DNA of 64,000 nucleotides from Fischerella thermalis PCC 7521 (GCF_000317225.1 NZ_AJLL01000097.1:1-64000), one strand, 5' to 3'. Counted from the stretch's first letter, positions 16,720-26,615 are shown. Numbers and translations are program-made. The notes: generated by a model not told the origin, from the sequence alone.

Positions 16720-18087
16720 TTATACAACTGGAATTTTAATGACAAATTCAGTTCCTTGCCCTGGTGCAGAGGTACAGTACAGTTGACCATTGTGTTGATT
16801 CACAATAATTTGATAGCTAATAGGCAGTCCCATGCCAGTTCCTTTACCAACAGGTTTAGTAGTAAAAAAGGGATCAAATATACGTTTTCTCACTTCTTCT
16901 GACATACCAATACCATTGTCTGCGATAGTAATCGCTAGATAAGTTGGATCTGACATCTCAGTACGAATAAAAATAGTTGGTGATTGATAACTGCTACATG
17001 GTAATCGATCCATCATCCGTGAATTGCCACTATCTTCCAAAGCATCAATGGCATTACTTAAGATATTCATAAACACCTGATTGAGCTGTCTTGGATAGCA
17101 TTCCACTAAAGGCAAATCGCCATATTTCTTGATGATTTTGATAGTTTCGCCTTTAGAGTGAAGCTGGAGACGACTTTGTAAAATTACCAGTGTACTATCA
17201 ATACCTTCATGGATGTCAACTGCTTTTTTCTCAGCTTCATCCAGTCGAGAAAAGTTTCGCAACGAACAAACTATTTCCCTGATGCGTTCCGCACCAACCT
17301 TCATAGAAGCAAGAATTTTGGGGAGATCAGTAGTTAAAAAATCTAGCTCAATTTGGGCGATCGCAGTTTGGATTTCTGCTATTGGTTCGGGATAATGTTG
17401 TCGATATAGGCTGAGTAAAAAGAGCAAATCCTGAAAATAGCAGCTAGCGTGATCCAAGTTGCCAGCAATGAAGTTAACAGGGTTATTAATTTCGTGAGCA
17501 ACTCCAGCAACAAGCTGTCCTAAAGATGCCAATTTTTCATTTTGTACTAATCGCGTATAGTTTTTTTGAAGGTCAAGCAAACCTGTTTTAGCTACTTGTG
17601 ATTCTTTCTGCGCCTGCTGTAAATGAGTCAGAGTTAAGACATAAATTTGAGAATAAGCTAGCAGTAACTGATAGAAATCAACTAGCCCATAGTTGCCAGA
17701 ATCATTTTTAACTAGAATTGGTTCATAGACGAGTTCGGGCGATCGCTGTAACGCCATTTGGGTTGCTTCTACAATCAAAGCATCTCCAGGAAGTACAAAT
17801 ACTTCAGGTTTAATTAGGTTGTAGAAAATTTCGACGGGTCGTGATGAAAATAGTCCTAAACTATAGGGGCGACTCATTTCCTGAAAAAATCTTCGTCGTG
17901 AAATCATTCCCACATAATCTTGATTTTTGGTTAAGATAATCCCTGGAAGTAAAGGTTCCATTTCAAAGAGTTTAAATAAGTCACCTCCTGGACGATCTAG
18001 TTCTATATAAACATCCCAAAGAGGTAACTTCTGTATAGTTGACTCTAGCCCTAAGTTCAACTCATCAAGCTTTTGCATCACACGCAT
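16720..18087 (-). CDS. Sensor histidine kinase with CBS-like N-terminal region
   Basis: About 455 residues. The N-terminal 150 residues resemble paired CBS or REC-like ligand-binding repeats (ILTKNQDYVGMISRRRFF, ILVKNDSGNYGLVDFYQLL). A linking helix leads to the HisKA domain, with the phosphorylated His in GQLVAGVAHEINNPVNF. The ATPase domain has the N box FMNILSNAIDALEDSG, G1 IADNGIGM, F box FDPFFTTK and G2 GKGTGMGLPIS. No membrane helix is visible, so it is a soluble kinase; autophosphorylation on His and transfer to an unknown regulator are expected. No response regulator gene is adjacent. ATG at 18087 chosen; TTG at 18093 and ATG at 18078 are alternatives. Confidence 0.88.
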   Translation of the reverse strand: MRVMQKLDELNLGLESTIQKLPLWDVYIELDRPGGDLFKLFEMEPLLPGIILTKNQDYVGMISRRRFFQEMSRPYSLGLFSSRPVEIFYNLIKPEVFVLPGDALIVEATQMALQRSPELVYEPILVKNDSGNYGLVDFYQLLLAYSQIYVLTLTHLQQAQKESQVAKTGLLDLQKNYTRLVQNEKLASLGQLVAGVAHEINNPVNFIAGNLDHASCYFQDLLFLLSLYRQHYPEPIAEIQTAIAQIELDFLTTDLPKILASMKVGAERIREIVCSLRNFSRLDEAEKKAVDIHEGIDSTLVILQSRLQLHSKGETIKIIKKYGDLPLVECYPRQLNQVFMNILSNAIDALEDSGNSRMMDRLPCSSYQSPTIFIRTEMSDPTYLAITIADNGIGMSEEVRKRIFDPFFTTKPVGKGTGMGLPISYQIIVNQHNGQLYCTSAPGQGTEFVIKIPVV

Positions 18088-18798
18088 TACCAATTTACTT
18101 TAAGTTGTAGGATTACCAGCTATGTGTCTATATCTTTAGTAATCCCAAAAAATTTGTTTTTTATACATTTACAGCTATCTATTTATGAAAAAACGAAAAA
18201 TTACCGACTTGGTAAAACAGTAAGACTCTTGATATAGCAATCCTATTTGAGTTGTAAACAATCACATCACCCAGATTCAGATCCCCGACTTTTATAAAAA
18301 GTCGGGGATCTTGTGATTACTAGATCAACTCTCTATATAACCTTTTCTTAACCTCGTAAACAAAAAATCAATATTTTAATGAGCATAATTTACCCTTTTT
18401 TTTGGTAAAAAATCTGTAGCTATAGTTCGGTAATGAAATAAAAATTATGATTAGAAATTGATATTAGTAAAAAATTTGTGTATTTTTCTCAAGTCAATAA
18501 AAATTTGTGGTATGTATAGCAGTTTTTAGTAAATCGAGCTACATATACTCTAACTCTCCTTCCCTTCGTTTCCATAACTGTTATTAAAATCTGCTGTCGT
18601 GAATGTGCGTGATGTCGATACACAAGGTATCATTGTTTAACTTCCCTGCCTTGGGTGCGATCGCCTGTTTTCTATCCCAGTCACAATTAAGTTGCATTCA
18701 AAAAGAGTAGTTGAAGCATCTGCCGATCCGGAGAGAATTTCTCCCCATCTCATAACACCCCACGAATTTCTTACACTAGATCTGCAAGACACTCACAA
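18088..18798. other. Divergent intergenic region
   Basis: About 710 bases between divergently transcribed genes. It contains the hairpin at 18279-18311 and otherwise AT-rich DNA in which I see no gene. Promoters for both neighbours must lie here. Confidence 0.5.
18279..18311. repeat. AGATCCCCGACTTTT hairpin repeat
   Basis: A perfect 15-bp stem, AGATCCCCGACTTTT pairing with AAAAGTCGGGGATCT around a tiny loop. A slightly degenerate copy is at 37030-37061. Because neither neighbouring gene ends here, it is better read as a dispersed hairpin repeat than as a terminator. Confidence 0.7.
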
Positions 18799-19680
18799 AT
18801 GCTCAAGACAATGAAAACCCCCGGAAATTTCGACTTTGAGGATGATAAATTTAACGCACCGCCTTCTCAAGTCATCCCTTGGTGTCAGATGATTAATCCT
18901 CGCTATGGTCAAGATGGTATCCAGCCCTATGGCTTAGCAATAAAGTTAGATAATGCCCATGCTGTAGGGTTTCAGCCGGATGAGAATTGGCAGCAGATCG
19001 AGCATGAATTTAGCTCCGGAGTGGAAACAGTGTATATTACTACCACCCCACGCATAGTAGTAGTACGGCGCGGACCCTTGTCTGTCAAAGACCGAGAAAC
19101 TGGAGTCAAATTAGGTACACTCAGAGATAATTATGATGCTTTTTTAGCAGACAAACTTAAATTTAAAACTTTTACACGTTATCTAATTTTTATAGTTGGA
19201 GAAAATAAAAAATTTTTACATGAATTACCACTACAACTGACTTTAAATGGTGCAGCCGGAGCAAGTTTTAGTAAAGCTTATTGTGAATATCAACAAGGCA
19301 GAATTACAGGTGGATTTCTAGCAGAACTAGAAAGGGCTTATGCTGCTTACCGCAAACTACCATTAACGCCAAAAGGGCCGCTATTTCACGCTCACGGCAT
19401 TTTTTGCCCAATCATTGATTCGGAAGAAAGAGGTATTGAACCAAATACAGTTTTGGTTGCTTCTACTGTGGACTACAAACATCCGACGGTTTCGACTTTA
19501 ACCCAATATTTAATAGCTTCTGATGCTCCAGAGTCGGAGATAATTATCAAGAATTACGAAGAATACAAAGATTTTGGCAAGGAACCTACTAAGGCAGAAC
19601 CACCTAAGATGGTAGCAGCAGGAGTTTCTAGTTCCTATATTTATCCTGATGAGGATGACTTTAGTTATCCACCTTATTAA
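18799..19680 (+). CDS. DUF5895-like cyanobacterial protein
   Basis: 293 residues with no membrane helix. The sequence (PPSQVIPWCQMINPRYG near the start, then VETVYITTTPRIVVVRRGPL, FKTFTRYLIFIVGENKKFLHE and PLQLTLNGAAGASFSKAY) fits a cyanobacterium-restricted family that I associate with DUF5895; that name is from memory and only moderately sure. Function unknown. The C-terminus is acidic and aromatic (YPDEDDFSYPPY). It is a single gene followed within 120 bases by a transposon remnant, so the region may be of accessory origin. Confidence 0.65.
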   Translation: MLKTMKTPGNFDFEDDKFNAPPSQVIPWCQMINPRYGQDGIQPYGLAIKLDNAHAVGFQPDENWQQIEHEFSSGVETVYITTTPRIVVVRRGPLSVKDRETGVKLGTLRDNYDAFLADKLKFKTFTRYLIFIVGENKKFLHELPLQLTLNGAAGASFSKAYCEYQQGRITGGFLAELERAYAAYRKLPLTPKGPLFHAHGIFCPIIDSEERGIEPNTVLVASTVDYKHPTVSTLTQYLIASDAPESEIIIKNYEEYKDFGKEPTKAEPPKMVAAGVSSSYIYPDEDDFSYPPY

Positions 19681-19800
19681 ATTGGTTGAAGAAGGCAAAA
19701 AGCAATTAGCAAGTAGCGTGCGCTATGGACATTAGTCCTAACGCACCGAAAATCTCTTCTTTTTAATTTCATTAGCTACAAACTAGAGAGAGAGGGGGGT

Positions 19801-20088
19801 AAATTTATCCAAGTTGACAGATTCTTTCTCAGTACAAAGCTTTGTTTCTGTTGCGGATATTTGCTGAACTTAAGTATCCGTGAGTGGATTTGTCCAAGTT
19901 GCCAAACAACCCATGACAGAGATGAAAATGCTTCACGGAACTTGAGAGCAGAAGGGATAAGAATACTAGAAACAAATACTGTGGGACACACAGAATTTCA
20001 AGCTTGTGGAGAAACAGTAAGACTCGTTGGTACTTGCGCCAAAAAGCGTGTTTCTGAGAAACAAGAATCTCCCGCTACATTGCTTTAG
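19801..20088 (+). pseudogene. tnpB: TnpB (IS200/IS605 OrfB) C-terminal remnant
   Basis: In one frame from 19801 the DNA reads KFIQVDRFFLSTKLCFCCGY, then LLNLSIREWICPSCQTTHDRD and ENASRNLRAEGI. This is the C-terminal zinc ribbon of TnpB with both Cys pairs (CFCC and CPSC) and the RuvC-III DRDxNAxxN region still intact, ending at a TAG at 20086-20088. The N-terminal 250-300 residues, including RuvC-I and RuvC-II, are absent. Upstream DNA (19690-19800) is unrelated spacer. The protein cannot be an active nuclease; what remains is the 3' end of an insertion. Confidence 0.85.
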
Positions 20089-20110
20089 CAATTAGCGGTG
20101 AGAGTGTCAA
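20072..20110 (+). other. IS200/IS605-type right end with subterminal hairpin
   Basis: CCGCTACATTGC and GCAATTAGCGG form a stem with one bulged base around TTTA (20072-20098), overlapping the tnpB stop, followed by TGAGAGTGTCAA ending at 20110. Hairpin plus GTGTCAA is how such right ends look in cyanobacteria; in intact elements this region gives the omega-RNA scaffold. The exact boundary is inferred. Confidence 0.55.
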
Positions 20111-20118
20111 TACCTGCC

Positions 20119-21258
20119 TCACTGATGTAAATTTGCTAACAACTCGGCAATTTGCTGATTAATGTTTGTCACATCAAAACGCTGACTAGCTGTAGTCCGA
20201 GCATGATTAGAAATCATCGCAGTTTTTGATGACTCTTGTAAACAGGTGGTAATTACCTGTGCAAGTTCTTGAGATTCTCCTGGTGTGACTAAAAAACCAT
20301 TTACACCATCTTCTACCAATTCCACTGCACCACCAGCTTTTGCTGCTATGACTGGTTTTCCACATAGCATAGCCTCAACAATGACCCTGCCAAAAGGTTC
20401 AGCAGCTGTGGAGGTATGGGCGACTAAGTCACAAGCTGACATTAATTGGGGAATATCTGAACGAAATCCTAAAAATTTGACTCGATTTTCTAGTCCTAAA
20501 GTGACAACTTGTTGATGTAATTTTTGGACATATTCTTGTTCACCAAATAACGCATCACCAACTAAAACTGCTATCACTTCTGGAGGACATTGCATTAATG
20601 CTTCAATTAATATATGTTGTCCTTTCCAAGGTGCAAGACGACTAAAGTGTCCAACTACAAATTTTCCTTCTAGCCCTAGTTCTTGTCTGGTTTTATGAAT
20701 AATAGATTCATCTATTTGATAGTTTTTGGGAGCAAAACCGTTGTAGACAACTGCGGTAATATCTGCACGTCCTCCCGCTTCTATAAATGCCGTTTTACTC
20801 GCTTGGGAATTGGCAATTACTAATGATGCCCGATTAGCAGCAGTAACAGCAATACGACGGTTAGTTTGGCTAAAATGCTCTGGTGAAAGAATGTCATGTA
20901 AATGATAAACCAAAGGACGCCCACTTAAAAAACTAGCGATCGCTCCCACAACTAATGCTTTTTGAGTGTTGGCGTAAATTAAATCGTATTCACGAGCTGT
21001 TTGCACAACTTTAGCAAGTAAAGGTATGAGTTGTCCAAGACTTGCTAATCCTTGTACAAAGGAACTTTCTTTGCGAACTTGGATGATTTTATTGCTAAAA
21101 ACTTGAACTGGAATATGATTTTTTTCTAGTAAAGTTCTAAAATCACCATCAGCAAATAAGCCAACTAAACAATTATCTCGATAAGGTTTGGCAATATCTA
21201 TGAGACATAGTTCTGCGCCACCTGGTTTACCACTTTGGTCTAAAAACAGAATTTTCAT
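20119..21258 (-). CDS. Family 4 glycosyltransferase
   Basis: 379 residues, GT-B fold. The N-terminus MKILFLDQSGKPGGAELCL carries the glycine-rich acceptor-side loop (GGAE). The C-terminal donor half has VVGHFSRLAPWKGQHILIEAL, then the E-x7-E motif in AAEPFGRVIVEAMLCGKPVIA, where the two glutamates contact the nucleotide sugar. It should transfer a sugar from a nucleotide donor to a polysaccharide or lipid precursor at the cytoplasmic face. It forms a pair with the gene at 21343-22527 on the same strand, 84 bases apart; both sit opposite the membrane-anchored propeller protein. Acceptor and linkage unknown. Confidence 0.9.
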   Translation of the reverse strand: MKILFLDQSGKPGGAELCLIDIAKPYRDNCLVGLFADGDFRTLLEKNHIPVQVFSNKIIQVRKESSFVQGLASLGQLIPLLAKVVQTAREYDLIYANTQKALVVGAIASFLSGRPLVYHLHDILSPEHFSQTNRRIAVTAANRASLVIANSQASKTAFIEAGGRADITAVVYNGFAPKNYQIDESIIHKTRQELGLEGKFVVGHFSRLAPWKGQHILIEALMQCPPEVIAVLVGDALFGEQEYVQKLHQQVVTLGLENRVKFLGFRSDIPQLMSACDLVAHTSTAAEPFGRVIVEAMLCGKPVIAAKAGGAVELVEDGVNGFLVTPGESQELAQVITTCLQESSKTAMISNHARTTASQRFDVTNINQQIAELLANLHQ

Positions 21259-21342
21259 GTTTTACTCTTTCATCTTTCCACCATTAGATTCAGTGATCAA
21301 TAAAAATACAAAAATAATATAGTCATTATAAAATAAATATAA

Positions 21343-22527
21343 TTAGGCTAATATTACTTTCCTAACATCTTGCGCGATTTTATACCAATCAAAATTAGCA
21401 GTAACATACTCACGGCACTCTTCTCGTGAAGGTGTTAGTATTTTTCCTAATAGCACTTGTTCTAATTTTTCCGCAATAGCTGAGACTTCTACAGAAGAAG
21501 TGATTAACTGGGGTGAAAATGGTTCTAAAATCTCTGGCATTCCACCCACAGGAGTACACACGACGGGAGTACCACAGGCAAGGGATTCTACTACTGCTAA
21601 GCCAAATCCTTCAAAACACTGACTGGGCATGACACTAACATCAGCTGCTTGATAAGCTATGGGCAAATCCTCATCAGGTAGAAATCCTAAAAATTTCACA
21701 TGTTCATTAAGTCCCAATTCTGTTGCTTGCTGTTGCAATGCTCCTTGGATAGGCCCCCGACCAGTGATCGCTAACCAAAAATCTGCTACTGTTGGTTTAA
21801 TAATTGCCAAAGCTTGCAATAATTTATCAATTCCAACTCGATGCACTAGGCGACGACTAGTGAAAATAATAGACCTGTCTTGTGGCCAGTCAAGTTTGGC
21901 ACGGGCCTCGCTACGTGATAAGTTAGACTGAAACTGATCAGTATTCACTCCACCAGGAATGATGTGAATTTTTTCCCAGGGAATTTGATACTGTTCGTGT
22001 AGTATCTTACCAAAGGCCTTACTGAGAACAATAAAGCGATCGCACTGATCGTAAGTTCTTTTTTCGATCAGTTGGTGCTTAAGAACAACACTTAATCGCT
22101 GACGAACTACTTCGTGGTTACTTTCGGATGCCCAAGGCCCGTGAAAGTTAAAGGTAATGGGTACTCCTTTGGGTAATAAATCTAATATGGGGAAGCTATA
22201 TAAGGCAAAATGCAAATTAACTGCATCCGGTTTGCCCATTCTTGTTTTCTTGAAGTTTTGGCGAATTGACCATAACCGTTGCCAAATATGACTATCTGGT
22301 GAACTCAAATTGGTCAACTTGATTGGTAGATTTGGTTGTGTTTCCGGTAAACCTACTCCACATAATTCAATCTGGTCTTGATTTGCTGCTAATTTCTGAG
22401 TCAGTTCGTACACATATCTCTCTAGTCCTCCGGGTGTTGTAGGAAACCAACCTACTCCCACACAGAGAATGGATGCAGATGAATTGTGGTCTTTTTTGTT
22501 ACCTTCCACGTATATATTCCCAATCAT
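21343..22527 (-). CDS. Family 4 glycosyltransferase
   Basis: 394 residues, GT-B fold. VGVGWFPTTPGGLERYVYEL is the N-terminal glycine loop, IIFTSRRLVHRVGIDKLLQAL opens the donor domain, and CFEGFGLAVVESLACGTPVV is the E-x7-E motif, followed by VCTPVGGMPEIL. This is the usual arrangement of retaining GT4 enzymes in exopolysaccharide and glycolipid synthesis. First gene of a two-gene minus-strand unit with 20119-21258. About 1 kb of gene-free DNA upstream separates it from the divergent propeller gene and should contain the promoters. Substrates cannot be predicted. Confidence 0.9.
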   Translation of the reverse strand: MIGNIYVEGNKKDHNSSASILCVGVGWFPTTPGGLERYVYELTQKLAANQDQIELCGVGLPETQPNLPIKLTNLSSPDSHIWQRLWSIRQNFKKTRMGKPDAVNLHFALYSFPILDLLPKGVPITFNFHGPWASESNHEVVRQRLSVVLKHQLIEKRTYDQCDRFIVLSKAFGKILHEQYQIPWEKIHIIPGGVNTDQFQSNLSRSEARAKLDWPQDRSIIFTSRRLVHRVGIDKLLQALAIIKPTVADFWLAITGRGPIQGALQQQATELGLNEHVKFLGFLPDEDLPIAYQAADVSVMPSQCFEGFGLAVVESLACGTPVVCTPVGGMPEILEPFSPQLITSSVEVSAIAEKLEQVLLGKILTPSREECREYVTANFDWYKIAQDVRKVILA

Positions 22528-23590
22528 GAACTGCTCATCTTTGTATTTACTTTTACCAGCATTTTAGCCACCTTATTTGAAAATACCAGGAAACTAGTGG
22601 CTGTAAGGTTTATATTTTTTGATTGAACACATTATTTAGTACATCTTTGTCAGATCTAAGATAGATTTGAGAAAAGTTTGCTCATCACTAAACATTACAA
22701 TAGTTTAAATGTACTACTTAAAATCATCAGGTTTTTGATTACACATTCAACAAGAATTTGAGATATCTCCATAAATTAAATACTATTTGCAAATATTTAA
22801 GCTTTGCAGGTACAGCAATAGTACTTAAAGTTCGTAACCCTTTGGACACCTGCACCTGGCTTGCATGAGGACTGACGTCACCTATAGTCATCCGATTTGA
22901 TTAATGAATTTACTCGTGGAGACAGGCAATAAGCAATAGGCACTCTTGCAATAGAGAAACCATATGTGTAATTAATTCTGCATATTTACATACTTTATGT
23001 TTAATGAGGCTAAGTGAAATAGTACTTCACATGAAATTTTCAATAAAAATAATAACTAATCAATAGATAATGATGCATCAAAATTTTTGTGATTGTGGTT
23101 TAGATTACAAAAGAGCAGAAAATATAGTAATTCATTCCGGTAAAGACCCTACCATATAATTTTTACGAAATTGTCCTTAGCTAAATTAAAAAAATAATGT
23201 GCTTTTTGTAAATTTTTCATGAAATTAGCCATATTCACTGTAGATATTAGTTATTTTATGGATGAAGATCGTACGCATAAATAATCATGATTACTTCTAA
23301 TTAAATAACTAATGCCTTGCAACTAAGTATATTTGTTAACCATTAGTAAATAGCATACTTATTTAACTATATGAATCACTTAAAGTCTAAGAACCCTTGG
23401 CATCTTGGTGGTTCTCATCACTTCGACAGACCCATTGGCTCCTCGTAGAGTAGCCGAAGCATAGTTCATATAGATTAAATTTTGAGAATTCTTGCTTAAA
23501 TCCTAATATTAACTAATCAAAATATAATTACTTAGATATTTCAGAAATAAGCCAAAATTCCATCAATAGTTTTTTGACAAAAAATCACAC
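22528..23590. other. Long divergent intergenic region
   Basis: 1063 bases, very AT-rich, without a convincing gene or RNA. AAGTCTAAGAACCCTTGGCATCTTGGTGGTTC (about 23380-23411) is a decayed version of the CTTGGCG...TTGGCGGTTC spacer repeat seen at 47118, 60866 and 63437. The long leader upstream of 23591 suggests regulated transcription of that gene. Confidence 0.5.
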
Positions 23591-25918
23591 ATGAAAAATA
23601 AATTGCTACGGCAGATTGAGAAACTCTATCAAAGGCGACATATAAATAACTTATTAAGAAGAGGTGTTTTTAGAAATAACAAAAGGTTAAGTTTTTTACT
23701 TAGTATTATCGTCGGTTTTATAAGTGTAACTTTAATTGCTATTTATTTGACTGGCAGAGTTACATCTGTAGCGAATACTCAGACAACATCAACAATCAAG
23801 GCATACACGCTACCTGAAAAAAATACTCATACAGCTTCTAACACAGATACATACACCACATCTGCTGCTAATACGTATACATTCCCAGATCAAGATACTT
23901 ATACACCGACTGCTACAGACACTTACACACTAGCTACGACAAATGCCTATAAAACATCTTGGATAGGTAACTCCTTTGGTGGCGGTAACAAATGGGTACA
24001 AATCCAAGTAACTGATATGTACGTGACTCCTGATGGCACAGTGTACACCAATACAGATTGGGATGAAGCCGGAAGAGAGGTAGGAATTTATAAAAATGGA
24101 GACGTCATTGGTAAAGCCGATGACTTGCATGGATGGGGAAGGATGGGGGGAGATGCGATCGCAGTCGATCAAAAGTATATGTATGTAGGGATGCAGCAAT
24201 CTGCTGATGGGAAACCAGGAGAAGATTACCCCCCCAAAGGCACAACATGGTATTGCATCAGACGCTATAACTTATCTGGAAAAGTTGCACCTTTTCCCCA
24301 AGGGCGCGGCTGGGATAAAAGCATGTTAATAGTCAGCACCAAAGGTAAAATTGCAGGATTAGCAATTGATGGCCAGCAGTTGTATGCAAGTGACAAAGCA
24401 GCCAACTTAGTTCATGTTTACAATACCGCTACGATGAAAGAAATACGTAGCTTTAAAGTCAATAATCCTAGCAAAATAGCCCTTGACAAACAGGGAAATC
24501 TGTGGATAATTCAAGACAAAAACAAGATAGGGCATTATTCGCCAACAGGAAAGCAATTACCTGGTGCGATCACAGATGTTGCCCAACCGAGCGCGATCGC
24601 AATCGATAATCAAAACAGGTTATTAGTTGCAGACAACGGCCCACGTCAGCAAGTATTAATATACGACATTGCCAGCAAACCCAAACAAGTAGGCACCTTC
24701 GGCACTCAAGGAGGAGTTTATTCAGGTAAGCGTGGTGAAATCGGAGATTTGAAATTTTACGGTTTGAGTGGAGTCGGTACAGATGCAGCCGGAAATATCT
24801 ATGTTAGTAATGTTGGTTTCAATCGTTCCGGCGTAGATTTACGCAAGCTTTCCCCATCGGGCAAATTACAATGGCAATTGCTAGGCTTGCAATTTATAGA
24901 TACTGCTGATGCTGATGTTGGTACTGATGGCGCAAATGTCTTCACCAAAGACGAACACTTCATCATGGATTACAGCAAAGGTAGCGGTAAAGAATGGCAA
25001 TACAAAGCCTATACCGTAGATAGGTTCCGTTATCCTAATGATGCCAGACTCCACACCACGCCCACAGCAGCTTTTGTTCGGCGTTTGCAAGGAAAGCGTT
25101 TGTTATATCTCTCTTCAGAAATGATGTCAGAACGCCTGTTAATGTATCGTTTTGACGGAGAGATCGCAGTCCCCTGCGGTATATTTGGCAAAGGCAAAGA
25201 AGACTGGCTAGCTAATGAACCAACTAATAGTAGTTGGATCTGGATTGATGCGAATGGTGACGGTTCACCTCAAGCCAACGAATATCAAGCCACGGGTGAA
25301 AAAGATGATTCTGTTTGGGGCTGGGACATAGATAGCAAAGGAGATGTTTGGCTAGCAGCAGAAGCAGGCTATATCAAACATTACCGCTTTGGTGGATTGA
25401 ATGCTCATGGTTGTCCAGTTTACAATACCAAAGCTGTGCAAAAAACAGCCATGTCCCAACCGTTTAAAACTCTCACAAGAATTAGATATTTTCCGGAACA
25501 GGATGCCATGTATTTAAGCGGTTATACAAGCGATCGCCCCAACATTGATGGTGATTGGGGATTGGTTGGTACAGAAATCATCCGCTACGATAATTGGAGC
25601 AAAGCCAAAAAAATACGCTGGCGCATAGCATTACCATATGAAGTCAAACGCGATCCTAAATTGCACATCAAAGCAATGGATGTAGCAGCTAACAGAGTGT
25701 TTGCTGTCAGTAGTAAAACCGCAGACGTGTTTGTCTACGACGCCACCACAGGAAAACAAGTACAACAGTTAAAACCAGGGCCCGAGGTTGCAGGCGAAAG
25801 CGGCTGGATCGATATACCCTTTGGGATTCGCGCCTTTCGTCGTTCCAATGGTGAGTATTTAGTGTTTGTAGAAGAAGACTTGAAAGCTAAAGTTCTTATG
25901 TATCGACTACCAGGATAG
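23591..25918 (+). CDS. Membrane-anchored NHL/beta-propeller-like surface protein
   Basis: 775 residues. A basic N-terminus (residues 1-32) precedes one hydrophobic helix (about 33-55, LSFLLSIIVGFISVTLIAIYL), so the rest is probably outside the cytoplasmic membrane. Residues about 60-118 are a Thr/Tyr/Asn/Ala-rich repeat (NTDTYTTSAANTYTFPDQDTY and similar), which reads like a stalk and could be O-glycosylated. The remainder has NHL/SMP-30-like blades (KIAGLAIDGQQLYASDKAAN, KIALDKQGNLWIIQD, AIAIDNQNRLLVADNG). DANGDGSPQANE at 553-564 is a DxNxDG...E calcium-loop pattern. Function unknown; the adjacent glycosyltransferases suggest a cell-surface or sheath role. The ATG at 23591 is close to a stop-free start of the frame. 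Confidence 0.7.
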   Translation: MKNKLLRQIEKLYQRRHINNLLRRGVFRNNKRLSFLLSIIVGFISVTLIAIYLTGRVTSVANTQTTSTIKAYTLPEKNTHTASNTDTYTTSAANTYTFPDQDTYTPTATDTYTLATTNAYKTSWIGNSFGGGNKWVQIQVTDMYVTPDGTVYTNTDWDEAGREVGIYKNGDVIGKADDLHGWGRMGGDAIAVDQKYMYVGMQQSADGKPGEDYPPKGTTWYCIRRYNLSGKVAPFPQGRGWDKSMLIVSTKGKIAGLAIDGQQLYASDKAANLVHVYNTATMKEIRSFKVNNPSKIALDKQGNLWIIQDKNKIGHYSPTGKQLPGAITDVAQPSAIAIDNQNRLLVADNGPRQQVLIYDIASKPKQVGTFGTQGGVYSGKRGEIGDLKFYGLSGVGTDAAGNIYVSNVGFNRSGVDLRKLSPSGKLQWQLLGLQFIDTADADVGTDGANVFTKDEHFIMDYSKGSGKEWQYKAYTVDRFRYPNDARLHTTPTAAFVRRLQGKRLLYLSSEMMSERLLMYRFDGEIAVPCGIFGKGKEDWLANEPTNSSWIWIDANGDGSPQANEYQATGEKDDSVWGWDIDSKGDVWLAAEAGYIKHYRFGGLNAHGCPVYNTKAVQKTAMSQPFKTLTRIRYFPEQDAMYLSGYTSDRPNIDGDWGLVGTEIIRYDNWSKAKKIRWRIALPYEVKRDPKLHIKAMDVAANRVFAVSSKTADVFVYDATTGKQVQQLKPGPEVAGESGWIDIPFGIRAFRRSNGEYLVFVEEDLKAKVLMYRLPG

Positions 25919-25985
25919 ATATATCATGTCCGTTTGCACACTTGTCATATTTGTAAAGGTCGGTAATCGGTAGTGGGTAATAGGT
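25919..25985. repeat. ATATCATGTCCGTTTG...GGTAATCGG repeat (copy 2)
   Basis: Starts within a few bases of the preceding stop codon with ATATCATGTCCGTTTGCAC, then CATATTTGTAAAGGTCGGTAATCGGTAGTGGGTAAT in the same order as copy 1 at 16276. Confidence 0.7.
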
Positions 25986-26264
25986 TTTATCCTGACAACA
26001 TAAGCGCCATTGTAGAGAATCAGCAGTTTTGCCACCTCTAGCTAATGGTACGACTCTTGCGGCGTTTAACTGTACCCAGTTGCTGAAGGGAGCGATCGCT
26101 GGGAACTTATATTTTTTTGTCAAAATCAATAAGACATTCTTCTCCTTGGTTCAAGATTGAAGTATATGACTTTAGTTAGCAGCGACTTTAGCTGGATTTG
26201 GTGAAACCACAAAAGTTAAATAACTACATTCAAATCTGATATTTCAAAAAGGAGATAAACTTTC

Positions 26265-26498
26265 ATGTCACAAAAACATGCAGCCCAACTTTTTAAAGCA
26301 GTGAAAGAAGATCAAGTGCTAAAAGAAAGACTCAAAGCAGCATCTGATCCCGAAGGTTTTATCAAGATTGCTCAAGAGCGTGGCTATCATTTCACAATTG
26401 AAGAACTAGAGACTGAACTGAGTAAATTATCTTGTGAAGAACTCGCATCTATTGTCAATCCAGGAGTAGCGCCTAGACTCCACATTTATCCAAGGTAA
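26265..26498 (+). CDS. Nif11-like leader peptide family protein
   Basis: 77 residues. FKAVKEDQVLKERLKAASDP and FIKIAQERGYHFTIEELETEL are the two helices of the Nif11 domain (named for nitrogen-fixation-associated peptides; also used as leaders of ribosomal peptide natural products in cyanobacteria). The end, SIVNPGVAPRLHIYPR, keeps the NPGVAPR tail of one Nif11 subgroup. There is no double-glycine cleavage site and no Ser/Thr/Cys-rich core, and no LanM, cyclase or peptidase-transporter gene nearby. It may be an orphan precursor or a stand-alone small protein. The start is supported by AAGGAGATAAA upstream of the ATG. Confidence 0.85.
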   Translation: MSQKHAAQLFKAVKEDQVLKERLKAASDPEGFIKIAQERGYHFTIEELETELSKLSCEELASIVNPGVAPRLHIYPR

Positions 26499-26615
26499 TT
26501 CCTACGGGTAATGTTTCCACCCAGCAAAGGCGAACACCAGTTACTCATGGGGAAACGTCCACAGCTTCCCTATGAGCGCACTAACTCACTGTTACGCATC
26601 TATCACCTAGTCCAT

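Noticed and set aside
18279-18311. Hairpin as an intrinsic terminator
   Set aside because: Both flanking genes start here rather than end, and a second copy exists at 37030; it is a dispersed repeat.
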